Assembly: GCA_945901845.1 (NCBI GenBank)
Contig: CAMDLR010000009.1
Coordinates: forward strand, 1-64,000
DNA length: 64,000 nucleotides
Direction of reading: 5' to 3'
Origin: Sediminibacterium ginsengisoli
GTDB lineage: Bacteria; Bacteroidota; Bacteroidia; Chitinophagales; Chitinophagaceae
Position 1 is the stretch's first letter; every line of letters begins with the position of its first letter. The position numbers were made by a program, and so were the translations under genes. Under the pieces are notes generated by a model. That model did not search any database and was not told the DNA's origin. It saw only the letters and a program-made list of their open reading frames with translations. Positions 25,946 through 37,851 of the stretch are shown here, piece after piece.

Positions 25946-27369
25946 TACTCGTTTATGCGTTTAAACAATAGTGATTTAAAAACCTCAAAATTTTTAAAGA
26001 CAAAAAATTGAAGCAGTGAATAGCTGGCAACGCAAGTAAAAATAGATAAAATACAAATAACAATATTGTTATCCGAGGTTAGCCGAACTAGTAATATAAT
26101 TGGGATAAATAATAAGCTAGAAAAAATTGTTTGAAAAACTAGTCGCTTATTGATTGAAATAGTACGTTCAGATCTAAGATAGTAATAGTATGCGGCGCAA
26201 ACGATGCATTCGGTAATAACAGTACTTATGGCAGCCCCCTTGTCTAAATAAATTGGGATGAGCAATAAGTTGGATAGCATGCTTACTACCAGCCCAACAA
26301 GCATGGCTACAAATACGGCTTTGTTTTTGCCAAAAGGAATGAGCCATTGAAAAGATAGTAAATGTCCAATGCCAATAATAATGGGCAGTACCGACATAAT
26401 TTGCATCGATAAAATACTTGGCGAAAACTCTTTTCCCGCAAAAGTATAAATGAGTTCTGGAGCTAGTGTCATTAATCCAACCGTTACAGGTATCGTAATA
26501 AAAATGGTTACATCCAAAGAGCTGCGCAAAAATGTTTTTGCTTGATCAATTTGTTGCTTGTTGTAGTAGTAAGAAATGGTAGGAATTAGTGCACCACCAA
26601 TAGCTGTAATAACCGGAATAATGAGTTTGGTAAGCTTGGTTGAAACGGTATAATAGCCAACAATTTCTGGACTCGTTAAAAAGTATAAAATAATGGTATC
26701 CCAAAGGGTGTAAATACTAGACGCTATAGTAGCGCCAAATATGAGAAGTAGTGGCTTAATATGTTCCGAAAAACTAAGTACTGGCTTTTTAATTTCTAGA
26801 TGTAAATAAATGTCTAAAAAATTATACACCTGATTACCCAGAATAGAAAAAATTGAAATCCAGAGATAATTATAGATGTCGCTGCTGGTTTTAACAAACG
26901 TATAGAGTAGGGCAAGTGAAATAGATTTAACAACAATGGATCTGATGGTAATTTTATGAAAAGCCTCAATGCCACTATAATACCAGTCTGTGTAGCTGAA
27001 ACTTAAAAAAACCAAAATACCGGCTATAATATAGTAGTGTTGATTACTTGAAAAATAAGGATGTAAACCAACGATTAAAAAATAGATGCAGGCCACTGCC
27101 ACACTTGCAATAAAAAAAAGGGTACTTAATGATAAAAAAGTACTTGATAGCTTTGAAGCATCATCTCTAATTTTCGCAATGGCCCTAACGCCGTAAATAG
27201 GTATTCCAATGGCTGCAAATATGGAAAAGTACTGCGCAAAAGACATTACAAATTGTACTTCTCCAATGCCTTTAGGGCCTAAAACCCTTGCTGCGTATGG
27301 AAAGCTTATTAATGGAAATAAGATATTGGTAAATGAAAGTAATATATTGTAAACGATATTTTTTCTCAT
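25945..27369 (-). CDS. wzx: Oligosaccharide flippase (Wzx/RfbX-like)
   Basis: A 474-residue protein with about 12-14 hydrophobic helices and the family start 'NILLSFTNILFPLISFPYAA RVLGP' (split here), typical of the MATE/MOP polysaccharide-transport group. It moves lipid-linked repeat units across the inner membrane for polymerisation by the Wzy-like protein. The internal 'FGATIASSIYTLWDTIILYF' and 'YTVSTKLTKLIIPVITAIGG' segments fit known flippases. It begins 6 bp after the lipoprotein gene and shares one base with the next gene. Confidence 0.93.
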   Translation of the reverse strand: MRKNIVYNILLSFTNILFPLISFPYAARVLGPKGIGEVQFVMSFAQYFSIFAAIGIPIYGVRAIAKIRDDASKLSSTFLSLSTLFFIASVAVACIYFLIVGLHPYFSSNQHYYIIAGILVFLSFSYTDWYYSGIEAFHKITIRSIVVKSISLALLYTFVKTSSDIYNYLWISIFSILGNQVYNFLDIYLHLEIKKPVLSFSEHIKPLLLIFGATIASSIYTLWDTIILYFLTSPEIVGYYTVSTKLTKLIIPVITAIGGALIPTISYYYNKQQIDQAKTFLRSSLDVTIFITIPVTVGLMTLAPELIYTFAGKEFSPSILSMQIMSVLPIIIGIGHLLSFQWLIPFGKNKAVFVAMLVGLVVSMLSNLLLIPIYLDKGAAISTVITECIVCAAYYYYLRSERTISINKRLVFQTIFSSLLFIPIILLVRLTSDNNIVICILSIFTCVASYSLLQFFVFKNFEVFKSLLFKRINE

Positions 27370-27375
27370 GCACCA

Positions 27376-28035
27376 CTAGTTTTTAAGGGCAGAGATTTTT
27401 AAATTATCGATGGCCCAACTTCTAGCACAGGTGTCATTTTTATTGCCACCTGCATCGCTCATGGTAATTTTTATAGTTTTTGTAGTGTGTTGTAAACTAT
27501 GTACAATCTTGTATTTGCTGGTTCCCTTTTTATCGTCTTTTAAACTACAAACGCCGGGCAAATAAATTTCCTGTGCCTGGTTGCCTGCCGGATAGGTAGG
27601 CCCCGAATGTAACCAATTAGGATAGGCTTGTTGGATATTGCTATTGTTAGAAAATCCAGTTAACAAACGGTTGTGGCCGTCAATATTTAAAATCCATAAA
27701 TCGTTTTTCCAGTTGTCATGCAAATACAAATCAAATTCTACTTTTATAATCGTGTGTTCAGGAAGTTTATCTACATCGAGTTCTATTCGGGTATTGTTAA
27801 ATACCCCCAACATCTTTAGGTTTTTGTAGTTGGTAATTTTATTAAAAGGGAATATACCAAAAGCAAAATCGCTTAGCCAGCCTGCTGTTACAATCCCTTT
27901 AGGGTCGCTATTGTTAAAATTGTTCTCATAAACAACAGTAACATCGGTTAGGTCTTTGGTGCAACTACTTAAAACCATGAGTATGCCGCCTATTAATGTA
28001 AATAAGTGTTTATATTTAAAATACTTCATATTCAT
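27376..28035 (-). CDS. Predicted lipoprotein of unknown function, head of the polysaccharide operon
   Basis: I do not recognise the family. The protein (~219 residues from ATG 28035; ATG 28029 is also possible) has a hydrophobic signal with lipobox LSSC ('GGILMVLSSCTKDLTDV'), so it is exported and lipidated. The mature part is rich in beta strands and aromatic residues ('IIKVEFDLYLHDNW', 'DLWILNIDGHNRLLTGF', 'ARSWAIDNLKISAL'), suggesting a jelly-roll or carbohydrate-binding-like fold; the closing 'WAIDNLKIS' is common at the end of such lectin-like domains. It is the first gene of the operon, 6 bp before wzx. A surface or periplasmic glycan-binding role is inferred. Confidence 0.65.
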   Translation of the reverse strand: MNMKYFKYKHLFTLIGGILMVLSSCTKDLTDVTVVYENNFNNSDPKGIVTAGWLSDFAFGIFPFNKITNYKNLKMLGVFNNTRIELDVDKLPEHTIIKVEFDLYLHDNWKNDLWILNIDGHNRLLTGFSNNSNIQQAYPNWLHSGPTYPAGNQAQEIYLPGVCSLKDDKKGTSKYKIVHSLQHTTKTIKITMSDAGGNKNDTCARSWAIDNLKISALKN

Positions 28036-28047
28036 GCCAATTATAGT

Positions 28048-28055
28048 CAAAAATA
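28048..28055 (-). promoter_or_regulatory. Possible -7 element for the polysaccharide operon
   Basis: On the minus strand this reads TATTTTTG, an exact match to the Bacteroidota -7 consensus TAnnTTTG. It ends 12 bp before ATG 28035, and no convincing -33 TTTG lies at the usual distance. It would start the whole 16.5-kb operon with a very short leader. Confidence 0.4.
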
Positions 28056-28098
28056 GACAACCCGTCCCATTTTAACCCTTTTTTTTGAAGCCTTGGTG

Positions 28099-28106
28099 TA
28101 CCTTTG
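28099..28106 (+). promoter_or_regulatory. Possible -7 element for dut
   Basis: TACCTTTG matches the Bacteroidota -7 consensus TAnnTTTG exactly and lies 17 bp before ATG 28124. No good -33 element is seen 17-23 bp upstream. Together with the opposite-strand element at 28048-28055 it makes a compact divergent promoter region. Confidence 0.5.
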
Positions 28107-28123
28107 TGCCTCAATACCAATTT

Positions 28124-28582
28124 ATGCCTCAAAGCAGTTCAAATTCATCGGTGGTTGTTAAAATAGTAAATGAGTCGGGGAACCCGCTACCAGCCTATGC
28201 AACCGAAGGATCTGCGGGAATGGATTTGTGTGCACATTTGCACGAATCCGTGGTATTGGAACCGCTTGAGCGTAAGCTGATTCCTACTGGATTATTTATT
28301 GAATTGCCTACTGGTTTCGAGGCGCAAATACGTCCGCGCAGTGGCCTGGCATTAAAACAGGGCATTACCTGTTTAAATTCGCCAGGAACCATCGACGCCG
28401 ATTATCGAGGTGAAATTGGTGTAATACTCATTAATTTGTCTAGTGAAATGCAGGTCTTAAACAGCGGCGACCGTATCGCACAAATGGTCATTGCCCCCGT
28501 TACACAAATTAGCTGGGAGCCAACTAGCGCCTTAACACCTACAAATAGGGGGACAGGCGGGTTTGGAAGTACCGGTAAATAA
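28124..28582 (+). CDS. dut: Deoxyuridine 5'-triphosphate nucleotidohydrolase (dUTPase)
   Basis: This 152-residue trimeric dUTPase hydrolyses dUTP to dUMP and pyrophosphate, keeping uracil out of DNA. All five motifs are visible: '[10 protein letters not shown]', '[11 protein letters not shown]', '[18 protein letters not shown]' with the catalytic Asp, '[11 protein letters not shown]', and the C-terminal Gly-rich flap '[11 protein letters not shown]'. The length is normal for the family. ATG 28124 is chosen because it follows the promoter-like TACCTTTG; an in-frame upstream start at 28085 would lie above that element. It is followed after 20 bp by the DUF4292 lipoprotein gene. Confidence 0.97.
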   Translation: MPQSSSNSSVVVKIVNESGNPLPAYATEGSAGMDLCAHLHESVVLEPLERKLIPTGLFIELPTGFEAQIRPRSGLALKQGITCLNSPGTIDADYRGEIGVILINLSSEMQVLNSGDRIAQMVIAPVTQISWEPTSALTPTNRGTGGFGSTGK

Positions 28583-28602
28583 AACACACTTAACACGACC
28601 AC

Positions 28603-29436
28603 ATGAAAATAAAATTACTTGGAATAACCGCTACAATTTTACTCCTTTCCGCCTGCGGAACAGTAAAAAAAGTACAAGGTATTCAAGAAGCACTTACTAA
28701 AAAAGACACGGCTCAAACCGTTGTGGTCAATCAAATGCCGGTAATAGACTCGGCAGCTATTGTTAGAGACATTATGGGCAAAGTGGCGCAGCAAAAAATT
28801 AACTTTAAAACCTTTAATGCTAAAATAAAAGTAGACTATGAGGGTGCCGAAAAAAAGGACAACTACACCGTGTATTTAAGCATGGTTAAAGATTCTGTTA
28901 TTATAATCAGGGTTAAAGGTACTTTTTTAGGAATCGCTGCAGAAGGCCTACAGGCAAAGGTTACAAGAGATAGCGTAGTGCTGGTGCAAAAGGTAGGCGA
29001 TAAGTCGGTTACTAAAAGATCTATTGCTTATTTACAAGAGGTAACAGAAATCCCATTCGATTTTATGTCGTTACAAGACCTGCTTATTGGCAACCCTATA
29101 TTTTTTAGTAACAACCTAGTTTCATACAGGGCCAACGACAACCAATTGCTGGTAACCATGGTGGGAGAGTTGTTTAAAAACCTGATTAACATAGACAATA
29201 CAACCCAGCGTATTTTATTTTCTAAACTCAACGACGTAAATGCACTGCGCAACCGTACTTGCGATATTACGTATGGTAACTTTCAGCCCCTGGGGAGTTA
29301 CTCGTTTGCCGCAGACCGTAAAATATCCATGTCGGAGAAGTCTAAACTGGACATCTATTTGGATTTTAAGGAGTTCTCGATTGACGATCCTATAAAATAT
29401 TCGTTCGAAATCCCTAAAAATTATAAGAAAAAGTAA
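28603..29436 (+). CDS. DUF4292 lipoprotein
   Basis: A 277-residue protein with a lipoprotein signal ('LLGITATILLLSACGTV', lipobox LSAC) and a body that matches the DUF4292 pattern of Bacteroidota: 'INFKTFNAKIKVDYEGAEKK' and 'YLSMVKDSVIIIRVKGTFLG', then 'QDLLIGNPIFF'. Its layout resembles LolB/LolA-type lipid-binding half-barrels, so a role in lipoprotein or lipid handling at the outer membrane is plausible but unproven. In related genomes it commonly stands beside an M23-type peptidase gene, as here. It lies 20 bp after dut. Confidence 0.88.
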   Translation: MKIKLLGITATILLLSACGTVKKVQGIQEALTKKDTAQTVVVNQMPVIDSAAIVRDIMGKVAQQKINFKTFNAKIKVDYEGAEKKDNYTVYLSMVKDSVIIIRVKGTFLGIAAEGLQAKVTRDSVVLVQKVGDKSVTKRSIAYLQEVTEIPFDFMSLQDLLIGNPIFFSNNLVSYRANDNQLLVTMVGELFKNLINIDNTTQRILFSKLNDVNALRNRTCDITYGNFQPLGSYSFAADRKISMSEKSKLDIYLDFKEFSIDDPIKYSFEIPKNYKKK

Positions 29437-29484
29437 TTTCTGGCTCATTTTGCCGTTAATAAGTAATTGGACCGTTTAAACCTT

Positions 29485-30846
29485 ATGCTCATGACCCTGC
29501 AACGCTTTGTTTTTTTAGTACTTTTTTTAATGGCTGTGTCTGGCGCTACGGCACAACAGTCTAGAGAAGAGCTGCAAAAAAAGGAGCAGGACCTTAAAAA
29601 GGAATTGGCAGATTTAAACAAGCAGCTCTCCGAAACACAAAAAAATAAGAAGCTATCCTTAAATGAATTAGCACTTATTAAGCGTAAGGTGGCCAAACGT
29701 GAAGAACTTGTGCGCGGCATCAATAATCAAATTAACGAACTCGACAATACGATATTTACAAATGAGGTTGATATCTACCGACTTCGTAAAGAGCTCGATA
29801 CCCTTAAATTAAAATACGCCAAGAGTATTGTTTTTGCTTATAAAAGCAGGGGCAGTTACGAGTACCTCAACTTTTTATTTTCGGCCCGTAATTTTAATGA
29901 CGCCATAAAGCGCATGGCCTATTTAAAAAGTTACCGTCAAAATAGAGAAACGCAAGCAATTGCTATTGCGCAGTCACGTGTTATGCTCACGCAAAAAGTA
30001 GATGTGCTCAATACCAATAAAAAAGAGCGCATGGTAACCCTGACGTCGCAGAGTGAGCAACTTAAAGTATTGCAGGAAGATAAAAAGGCGCAGGATAAAG
30101 TAGTAGCGGATTTAAAAGGACAGGAGTCTGCTATTGCTAAACAAATCAAAGACAAAGAAAAGCAGCGTGTACGTATGCAACAGGCTGTAATGGCCATCAT
30201 TAAAAGGGAGATAGAAGAGGCAGCACGTAAAGAAAAAATCGCCAAACAAAAAGCCGCCGATGATGCCAAAAAAAATGCGGCAGCTGCTAACGCAAAAAAT
30301 AACACCACAGATAATTCGACAAAAAATAATACAGCCGCTAATAGTACTAAAAACAATGATCCCATTGTACTAAACAAAGCCGGCGCACGACCTTATTCCC
30401 CATTTGAATCTACCGAGGAAGGCCGTGAAACCTCCATGCATTTTGAGCAAAATAAAGGACGCTTGCCTTGGCCCGTAGACCGTGGTAATGTGTTTATAGA
30501 ATTTGGCGTATCAACCGTTCCAGGAACCAAGCTTACACAAAAATCAGATGGTATTCATATTGCCTTACCAGAAGGTTCGGTAGTAAAATCTATTGCCGAT
30601 GGTGAAGTATCTTATGTTGGTGAAGTAAATGGCGACCAGGTAGTAATGGTGCGTCATGGTAAATATTTTACGGTGTACCAACAACTTTCTAGTGCCAGTG
30701 TAAGTGTAGGTAAAGTCGTAAAAGCAGGTTCTATGATTGGCCGCTCTGGAAAAAGTATTGATGGTGAAGGCAGTATTATTTTTACCATCAACAACGAACG
30801 CGGAGTACCATTAAATCCAGACCAGTGGCTTAGAGCGCGCAGATAA
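29485..30846 (+). CDS. EnvC-like murein hydrolase activator (degenerate M23/LytM domain)
   Basis: A 453-residue exported protein: signal peptide ('FVFLVLFLMAVSGATAQ'), a long Lys/Glu/Gln-rich coiled coil (residues ~25-245), an Ala/Asn/Lys/Thr-rich linker (~250-295) and a C-terminal LytM domain. The LytM domain keeps the fold ('KSDGIHIALPEGSVVKSIAD', 'VVMVRHGKYFTVYQQLSS', 'LNPDQWL') but lacks the zinc ligands: the usual HxxxD site reads as KSDGI, and the final HxH strand reads 'IIFTIN'. Like EnvC it is therefore probably not a hydrolase itself but activates amidases at the division septum. Start at ATG 29485 or 29491; a TTG at 29467 is less likely. Confidence 0.9.
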   Translation: MLMTLQRFVFLVLFLMAVSGATAQQSREELQKKEQDLKKELADLNKQLSETQKNKKLSLNELALIKRKVAKREELVRGINNQINELDNTIFTNEVDIYRLRKELDTLKLKYAKSIVFAYKSRGSYEYLNFLFSARNFNDAIKRMAYLKSYRQNRETQAIAIAQSRVMLTQKVDVLNTNKKERMVTLTSQSEQLKVLQEDKKAQDKVVADLKGQESAIAKQIKDKEKQRVRMQQAVMAIIKREIEEAARKEKIAKQKAADDAKKNAAAANAKNNTTDNSTKNNTAANSTKNNDPIVLNKAGARPYSPFESTEEGRETSMHFEQNKGRLPWPVDRGNVFIEFGVSTVPGTKLTQKSDGIHIALPEGSVVKSIADGEVSYVGEVNGDQVVMVRHGKYFTVYQQLSSASVSVGKVVKAGSMIGRSGKSIDGEGSIIFTINNERGVPLNPDQWLRARR

Positions 30847-30847
30847 A

Positions 30848-34698
<3,851 letters not shown>

Positions 34699-34717
34699 GC
34701 ATCTTTAAAAAAAGGAT

Positions 34718-34969
34718 ATGCAATTAGAAATATTAACACCCGAGAAAAAATTGTACAGCGGCGAAGTGTATGGTGTTCAATTACCTGGTGTTTCTGGTTT
34801 ATTTGAAATACTTGACAAACACGCACCGCTTGTAAGTGCACTCGGAACAGGAAATATTAAGGTATTAAAAGACAAATCAGCTACCGAAAGTTATACCATC
34901 AAAAGTGGTTTTGTAGAAGTAGCCAATAACAAAGTAACCGTCCTTGCAGAAGGCGCTGCGGCAGTTTAA
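34718..34969 (+). CDS. atpC: F-type ATP synthase subunit epsilon (beta-domain only)
   Basis: An 83-residue epsilon subunit of the F1 central stalk. It has the whole N-terminal beta-sandwich ('MQLEILTPEKKLYSGEVYGV', 'LPGVSGLFEILDKHAPLVSA', 'IKSGFVEVANNKVTVLAEGA') but lacks the C-terminal two-helix domain found in the ~130-residue bacterial protein. That helical domain inhibits ATP hydrolysis in other bacteria, so this form cannot inhibit in that way. Short epsilon subunits are usual in Bacteroidota. It starts 19 bp after atpD and ends before a strong terminator. Confidence 0.95.
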   Translation: MQLEILTPEKKLYSGEVYGVQLPGVSGLFEILDKHAPLVSALGTGNIKVLKDKSATESYTIKSGFVEVANNKVTVLAEGAAAV

Positions 34970-34997
34970 ATAGTCTTGTTTAACATAAATGTATGGT

Positions 34998-35032
34998 AAA
35001 GCACTCCACAACTGGGGTGCTTTATTTTTTTT
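34998..35032 (+). terminator. Rho-independent terminator after atpDC
   Basis: A 10-bp stem (AAAGCACTCC at 34998-35007 against GGGGTGCTTT at 35014-35023, one G-T wobble) with a 6-base loop is followed by ATTTTTTTT. It lies 28 bp after the atpC stop and just before the histidine kinase gene, which rules out upstream in-frame starts for the kinase. Confidence 0.88.
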
Positions 35033-35051
35033 GCCCGATATTTGTGTTCTC

Positions 35052-36377
35052 ATGAAACGCAGTTTCCGAATCATCATTGTTTTAATTGGGCTTTCTATTG
35101 GAGGTCTCTTTTTGTTGCAAGCATCTTGGCTTAGCAACTTATTAGAGATCACCGAAGTGCAGCTCGTTGACAAAGTAAACGAAGCGGGCATCAGTGTAGT
35201 AAATGATATTAAAGCGCGTGTTTATACGGGCCAGCCGGTTACACTTCCAAAAACGGGAGGCCTTGGTTTTAATCCAGATTTACATTTGCATTTTATTAAG
35301 CCAGTAAGTGTAGATGATTATTTTACCAAAGCACAAATTAGTGATAAAATTGCTGCAGCATTTAAAGCAGTGGATCTAAAAAAATTAAATTTCGAATTTG
35401 CCATCACTAGTACGCGTGACGAATATGAAATGCTGTCTTCTAACTTTAAAACCGAATACTGGGACACCATTAATAATAAAATTACCTACATCGCTATTAT
35501 TCCCGAAACAGGAACCGATTATGAAGGCTTTAGTTCTTTCGAAAAATTAATTATTGTTATCCCTGATTATAATAGTCAAGTATTGGCTTCTTTAAAATGG
35601 GTATTACTAGGTGCTATCACATTTATGATTATTATTCTAGCGGCGTTTTTTGTTACGATACGTTCACTACTCGTTCAGAAAAAACTTTCTGAAATCAAAA
35701 GTGATTTTATCAACAACATGACCCACGAATTTAAAACACCTATTGCTACCATATCGCTTGCAGTAGATGCCCTCAGAAATGAAAAGGTACAAGCCAACCC
35801 CGAAAAGATGGCCTATTTTAGTGGGATTATTAAGGATGAAAACATACGTATGAATAAACATGTAGAAACCATACTACAGGCGGCTCATATGGATAAAGAA
35901 GATTTTGAATTAAATTTAGTGCCACTGCATTTGCATGAGATCATTAAGGGTGCTATGGACAATCATCAGCTACAACTAAAAGACAAGGACGGCGAAGTTA
36001 TTTTGCATTTAAATGCAAGCACCGATGTGATTGACGCAGATGAAATTCATTTTTCAAATTTGATTTCTAATTTAATTGACAACGCCATTAAATACGCGGC
36101 TGCTGCGCCTATCATTACTATTTCTACGTACCTGAAAGGGAGTTTTATTTATGTGACCATCGCAGATAATGGCATTGGTATGACCGATGAAACTCAAAAA
36201 CGAATTTTTGAAAAGTTTTATAGAGTGCACACTGGTAATTTACACAACGTAAAAGGTTTTGGCCTTGGTATGAGCTATGTTAAATCTGTTATTGATGCAC
36301 ACAAGGGCAGTATCAGTGTTGCTAGTAAACTAGGAGAGGGCAGTGTGTTTACTGTTCAAATGGATCTAGCCAAATAA
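35052..36377 (+). CDS. Sensor histidine kinase
   Basis: A 441-residue two-component kinase. Two membrane helices (residues ~7-25 and ~183-204) bracket a ~155-residue periplasmic sensor with no family I recognise. The cytoplasmic part has the HisKA box 'NNMTHEFKTPIATI' with His225 as phosphate acceptor, the N box 'NLISNLIDNAIKYA', the G1 box 'DNGIGMTDETQKRIFEKFYR' and the G2 box 'GFGLGMSYVKS'. The start at ATG 35052 lies after the atpC terminator. No response regulator lies beside it, so its partner is encoded elsewhere. Its last 29 bp overlap the convergent queA gene. Confidence 0.95.
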   Translation: MKRSFRIIIVLIGLSIGGLFLLQASWLSNLLEITEVQLVDKVNEAGISVVNDIKARVYTGQPVTLPKTGGLGFNPDLHLHFIKPVSVDDYFTKAQISDKIAAAFKAVDLKKLNFEFAITSTRDEYEMLSSNFKTEYWDTINNKITYIAIIPETGTDYEGFSSFEKLIIVIPDYNSQVLASLKWVLLGAITFMIIILAAFFVTIRSLLVQKKLSEIKSDFINNMTHEFKTPIATISLAVDALRNEKVQANPEKMAYFSGIIKDENIRMNKHVETILQAAHMDKEDFELNLVPLHLHEIIKGAMDNHQLQLKDKDGEVILHLNASTDVIDADEIHFSNLISNLIDNAIKYAAAAPIITISTYLKGSFIYVTIADNGIGMTDETQKRIFEKFYRVHTGNLHNVKGFGLGMSYVKSVIDAHKGSISVASKLGEGSVFTVQMDLAK

Positions 36378-37602
36378 GGCAACCATCTCCATAACTTAAA
36401 AATCTAAAATCATTTTCGAGGGCGTAATCGTACATGGGTTTCCAATGTCCATTTGTAATAGCGGCTACCAGTAATAGCAGTGTAGATTGTGGCTGATGAA
36501 AATTGGTGACAAGGCCATCAATGATTTTAAATCGGTAACCAGGTGCAATAATAATTTGTGTTTTAGCAATGAGCCGGCTCAAATTATTTTGCTCTATCCA
36601 TTTACTAAGTGCGCCAAGGGCTGCAGCTGTTGATGGGAGCTCGTTTTGTGGCATTAATTCGTAAGGGTCCCACTGTACAACGCTCATGTTTTCTATTGTA
36701 AGATTTGCAGAATTGTTTGCGGCAATTATTTTGGCACCCATCCAATACAAGCTTTCTAGTGTGCGCAGTGATGTAGTACCAACTGCAATCACTTTTTGTT
36801 CACCTGCTAAAAATTGATCACGTAGCATGTCAATAAAACTTTTTTGCACATCAATAAATTCGGCGTGCATTTCATGTTCTTCCATGCGCGCTGCCTTAAC
36901 GGGTTTAAAAGTTCCAGCGCCAACATGTAATGTTACAAATGCTTTAGTAATATTTTTTGCAATGAGTTTTTCAAACAGTCTAGGTGTAAAGTGTAATCCT
37001 GCAGTAGGGGCTGCTACAGAGCCTTCTGCCACTGCATATACCGTTTGGTAACGCTCTTTATCATTGGCTTCCACAGCTCTATTAAAATAAGGAGGCAGTG
37101 GAATATTTCCTGCTGCTTCTAATACTTCTGCAAAACTTTGCGCCTCGTTATCCCACTCAAATTTTATCAAATAACTATCTGCAAGTGTTGTATGTTTTGT
37201 TGCAGTAAGTGTATGGTTGTTTCCGTATTTAATGTGCAGTGGTCCTTCTTTCCATTTTTTTGCGCCACCAATTAAGCAACCCCATAACACTTCTTTTTTT
37301 GTGAGCATTGCAGTAGTAATGTCTTTATAAATGCCCGCTGGTTCCAAACAAAAAATCTCAATAACAGATCCGTTTTCTTTCGTAAAAAATAAACGCGCTG
37401 CCACTACTTTGGTATCGTTGTGAACGAGTAATGTGCCACTTGGAAGTACTTGGTCTAGGTTAGCATAGGTCGTTTCGGAAATTTGCCCCTTTTCAACGAC
37501 CAACAATTTGCTCGCATCCCGCTCTTCGAGCGGGTAACTGGCTATTTTACTAGCTGGCAAATCGTAGGTGAAATCTAGAATAGAGATGTTTTTTGGGTGC
37601 AT
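36349..37602 (-). CDS. queA: S-adenosylmethionine:tRNA ribosyltransferase-isomerase
   Basis: A 417-residue QueA-family enzyme that transfers and rearranges the ribose of SAM onto 7-aminomethyl-deazaguanine in tRNA, making epoxyqueuosine at the wobble position. Family motifs are present: 'FTYDLPASKIASYPLEERDA' at the start, 'LVHNDTKVVAARL', 'VAAPTAGLHFTPRLF', 'LHVGAGTFKPVK' and 'IVAPGYRF'-like 'IIAPGYRFKIIDGLVTNFHQ'. It is ~60 residues longer than E. coli QueA. ATG 37602 is preferred; the frame extends upstream to 37650 without similarity. It reads away from mraZ. Confidence 0.93.
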   Translation of the reverse strand: MHPKNISILDFTYDLPASKIASYPLEERDASKLLVVEKGQISETTYANLDQVLPSGTLLVHNDTKVVAARLFFTKENGSVIEIFCLEPAGIYKDITTAMLTKKEVLWGCLIGGAKKWKEGPLHIKYGNNHTLTATKHTTLADSYLIKFEWDNEAQSFAEVLEAAGNIPLPPYFNRAVEANDKERYQTVYAVAEGSVAAPTAGLHFTPRLFEKLIAKNITKAFVTLHVGAGTFKPVKAARMEEHEMHAEFIDVQKSFIDMLRDQFLAGEQKVIAVGTTSLRTLESLYWMGAKIIAANNSANLTIENMSVVQWDPYELMPQNELPSTAAALGALSKWIEQNNLSRLIAKTQIIIAPGYRFKIIDGLVTNFHQPQSTLLLLVAAITNGHWKPMYDYALENDFRFLSYGDGCLIWLDPFEQ

Positions 37603-37851
37603 TTGGCAGCAATTTGCTGCAAATTTGAGGCTTTTTAAGCTACTATCCACACAAAACCCGGGTTATCCACAGTTATTAACATCATTTTTAGCTAAAAACA
37701 CACCCTAAAACCCTACAAATCAATCATAGCAAACCCTTTGCCGCTGTATAATTCTGTGGATTAAATGTGCGTTTTTGCTTTTGGGTTGAAAGTGGGAAAA
37801 AGTGTTATTTTGTGTCAACAAGTGGTAATTATAAACCAAAGTTATTAACCA
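37603..37851. promoter_or_regulatory. Divergent regulatory spacer between queA and mraZ, with DnaA-box-like sites
   Basis: This 249-bp spacer is the longest gene-free stretch of the window. It has a perfect DnaA box TTATCCACA at 37663-37671, a one-mismatch copy CTATCCACA at 37643-37651 in the same orientation and exactly 20 bp upstream, and an inverted near-match TGTGGATTA at 37755-37763. A 10-bp palindrome AACCCGGGTT (37655-37664) lies between the first two. The 10-mer AGTTATTAAC occurs at both 37671 and 37840. No clear TAnnTTTG promoter element is seen. Confidence 0.55.
37792..37826 (+). promoter_or_regulatory. Probable MraZ operator (10-bp phased GTG repeats)
   Basis: GTG occurs at 37792, 37802, 37812 and 37822, exactly 10 bp apart, each followed by two variable bases (GTGGG, GTGTT, GTGTC, GTGGT). 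MraZ proteins bind direct GTGG/TGGG-type repeats at about 10-bp spacing upstream of their own gene. The last repeat ends 25 bp before the mraZ ATG, a position suited to autoregulation of the division cluster. Confidence 0.65.

Noticed and set aside
37671-37849. Direct repeat AGTTATTAAC (37671 and 37840) as an operator or attachment site
   Set aside because: A 10-mer in A+T-rich sequence can recur by chance, and no integrase or element lies between the copies.
37603-37851. Chromosomal replication origin
   Set aside because: Only one perfect DnaA box, no tandem A+T-rich 13-mers, and no dnaA, dnaN or rpmH nearby; kept only as a regulatory idea.
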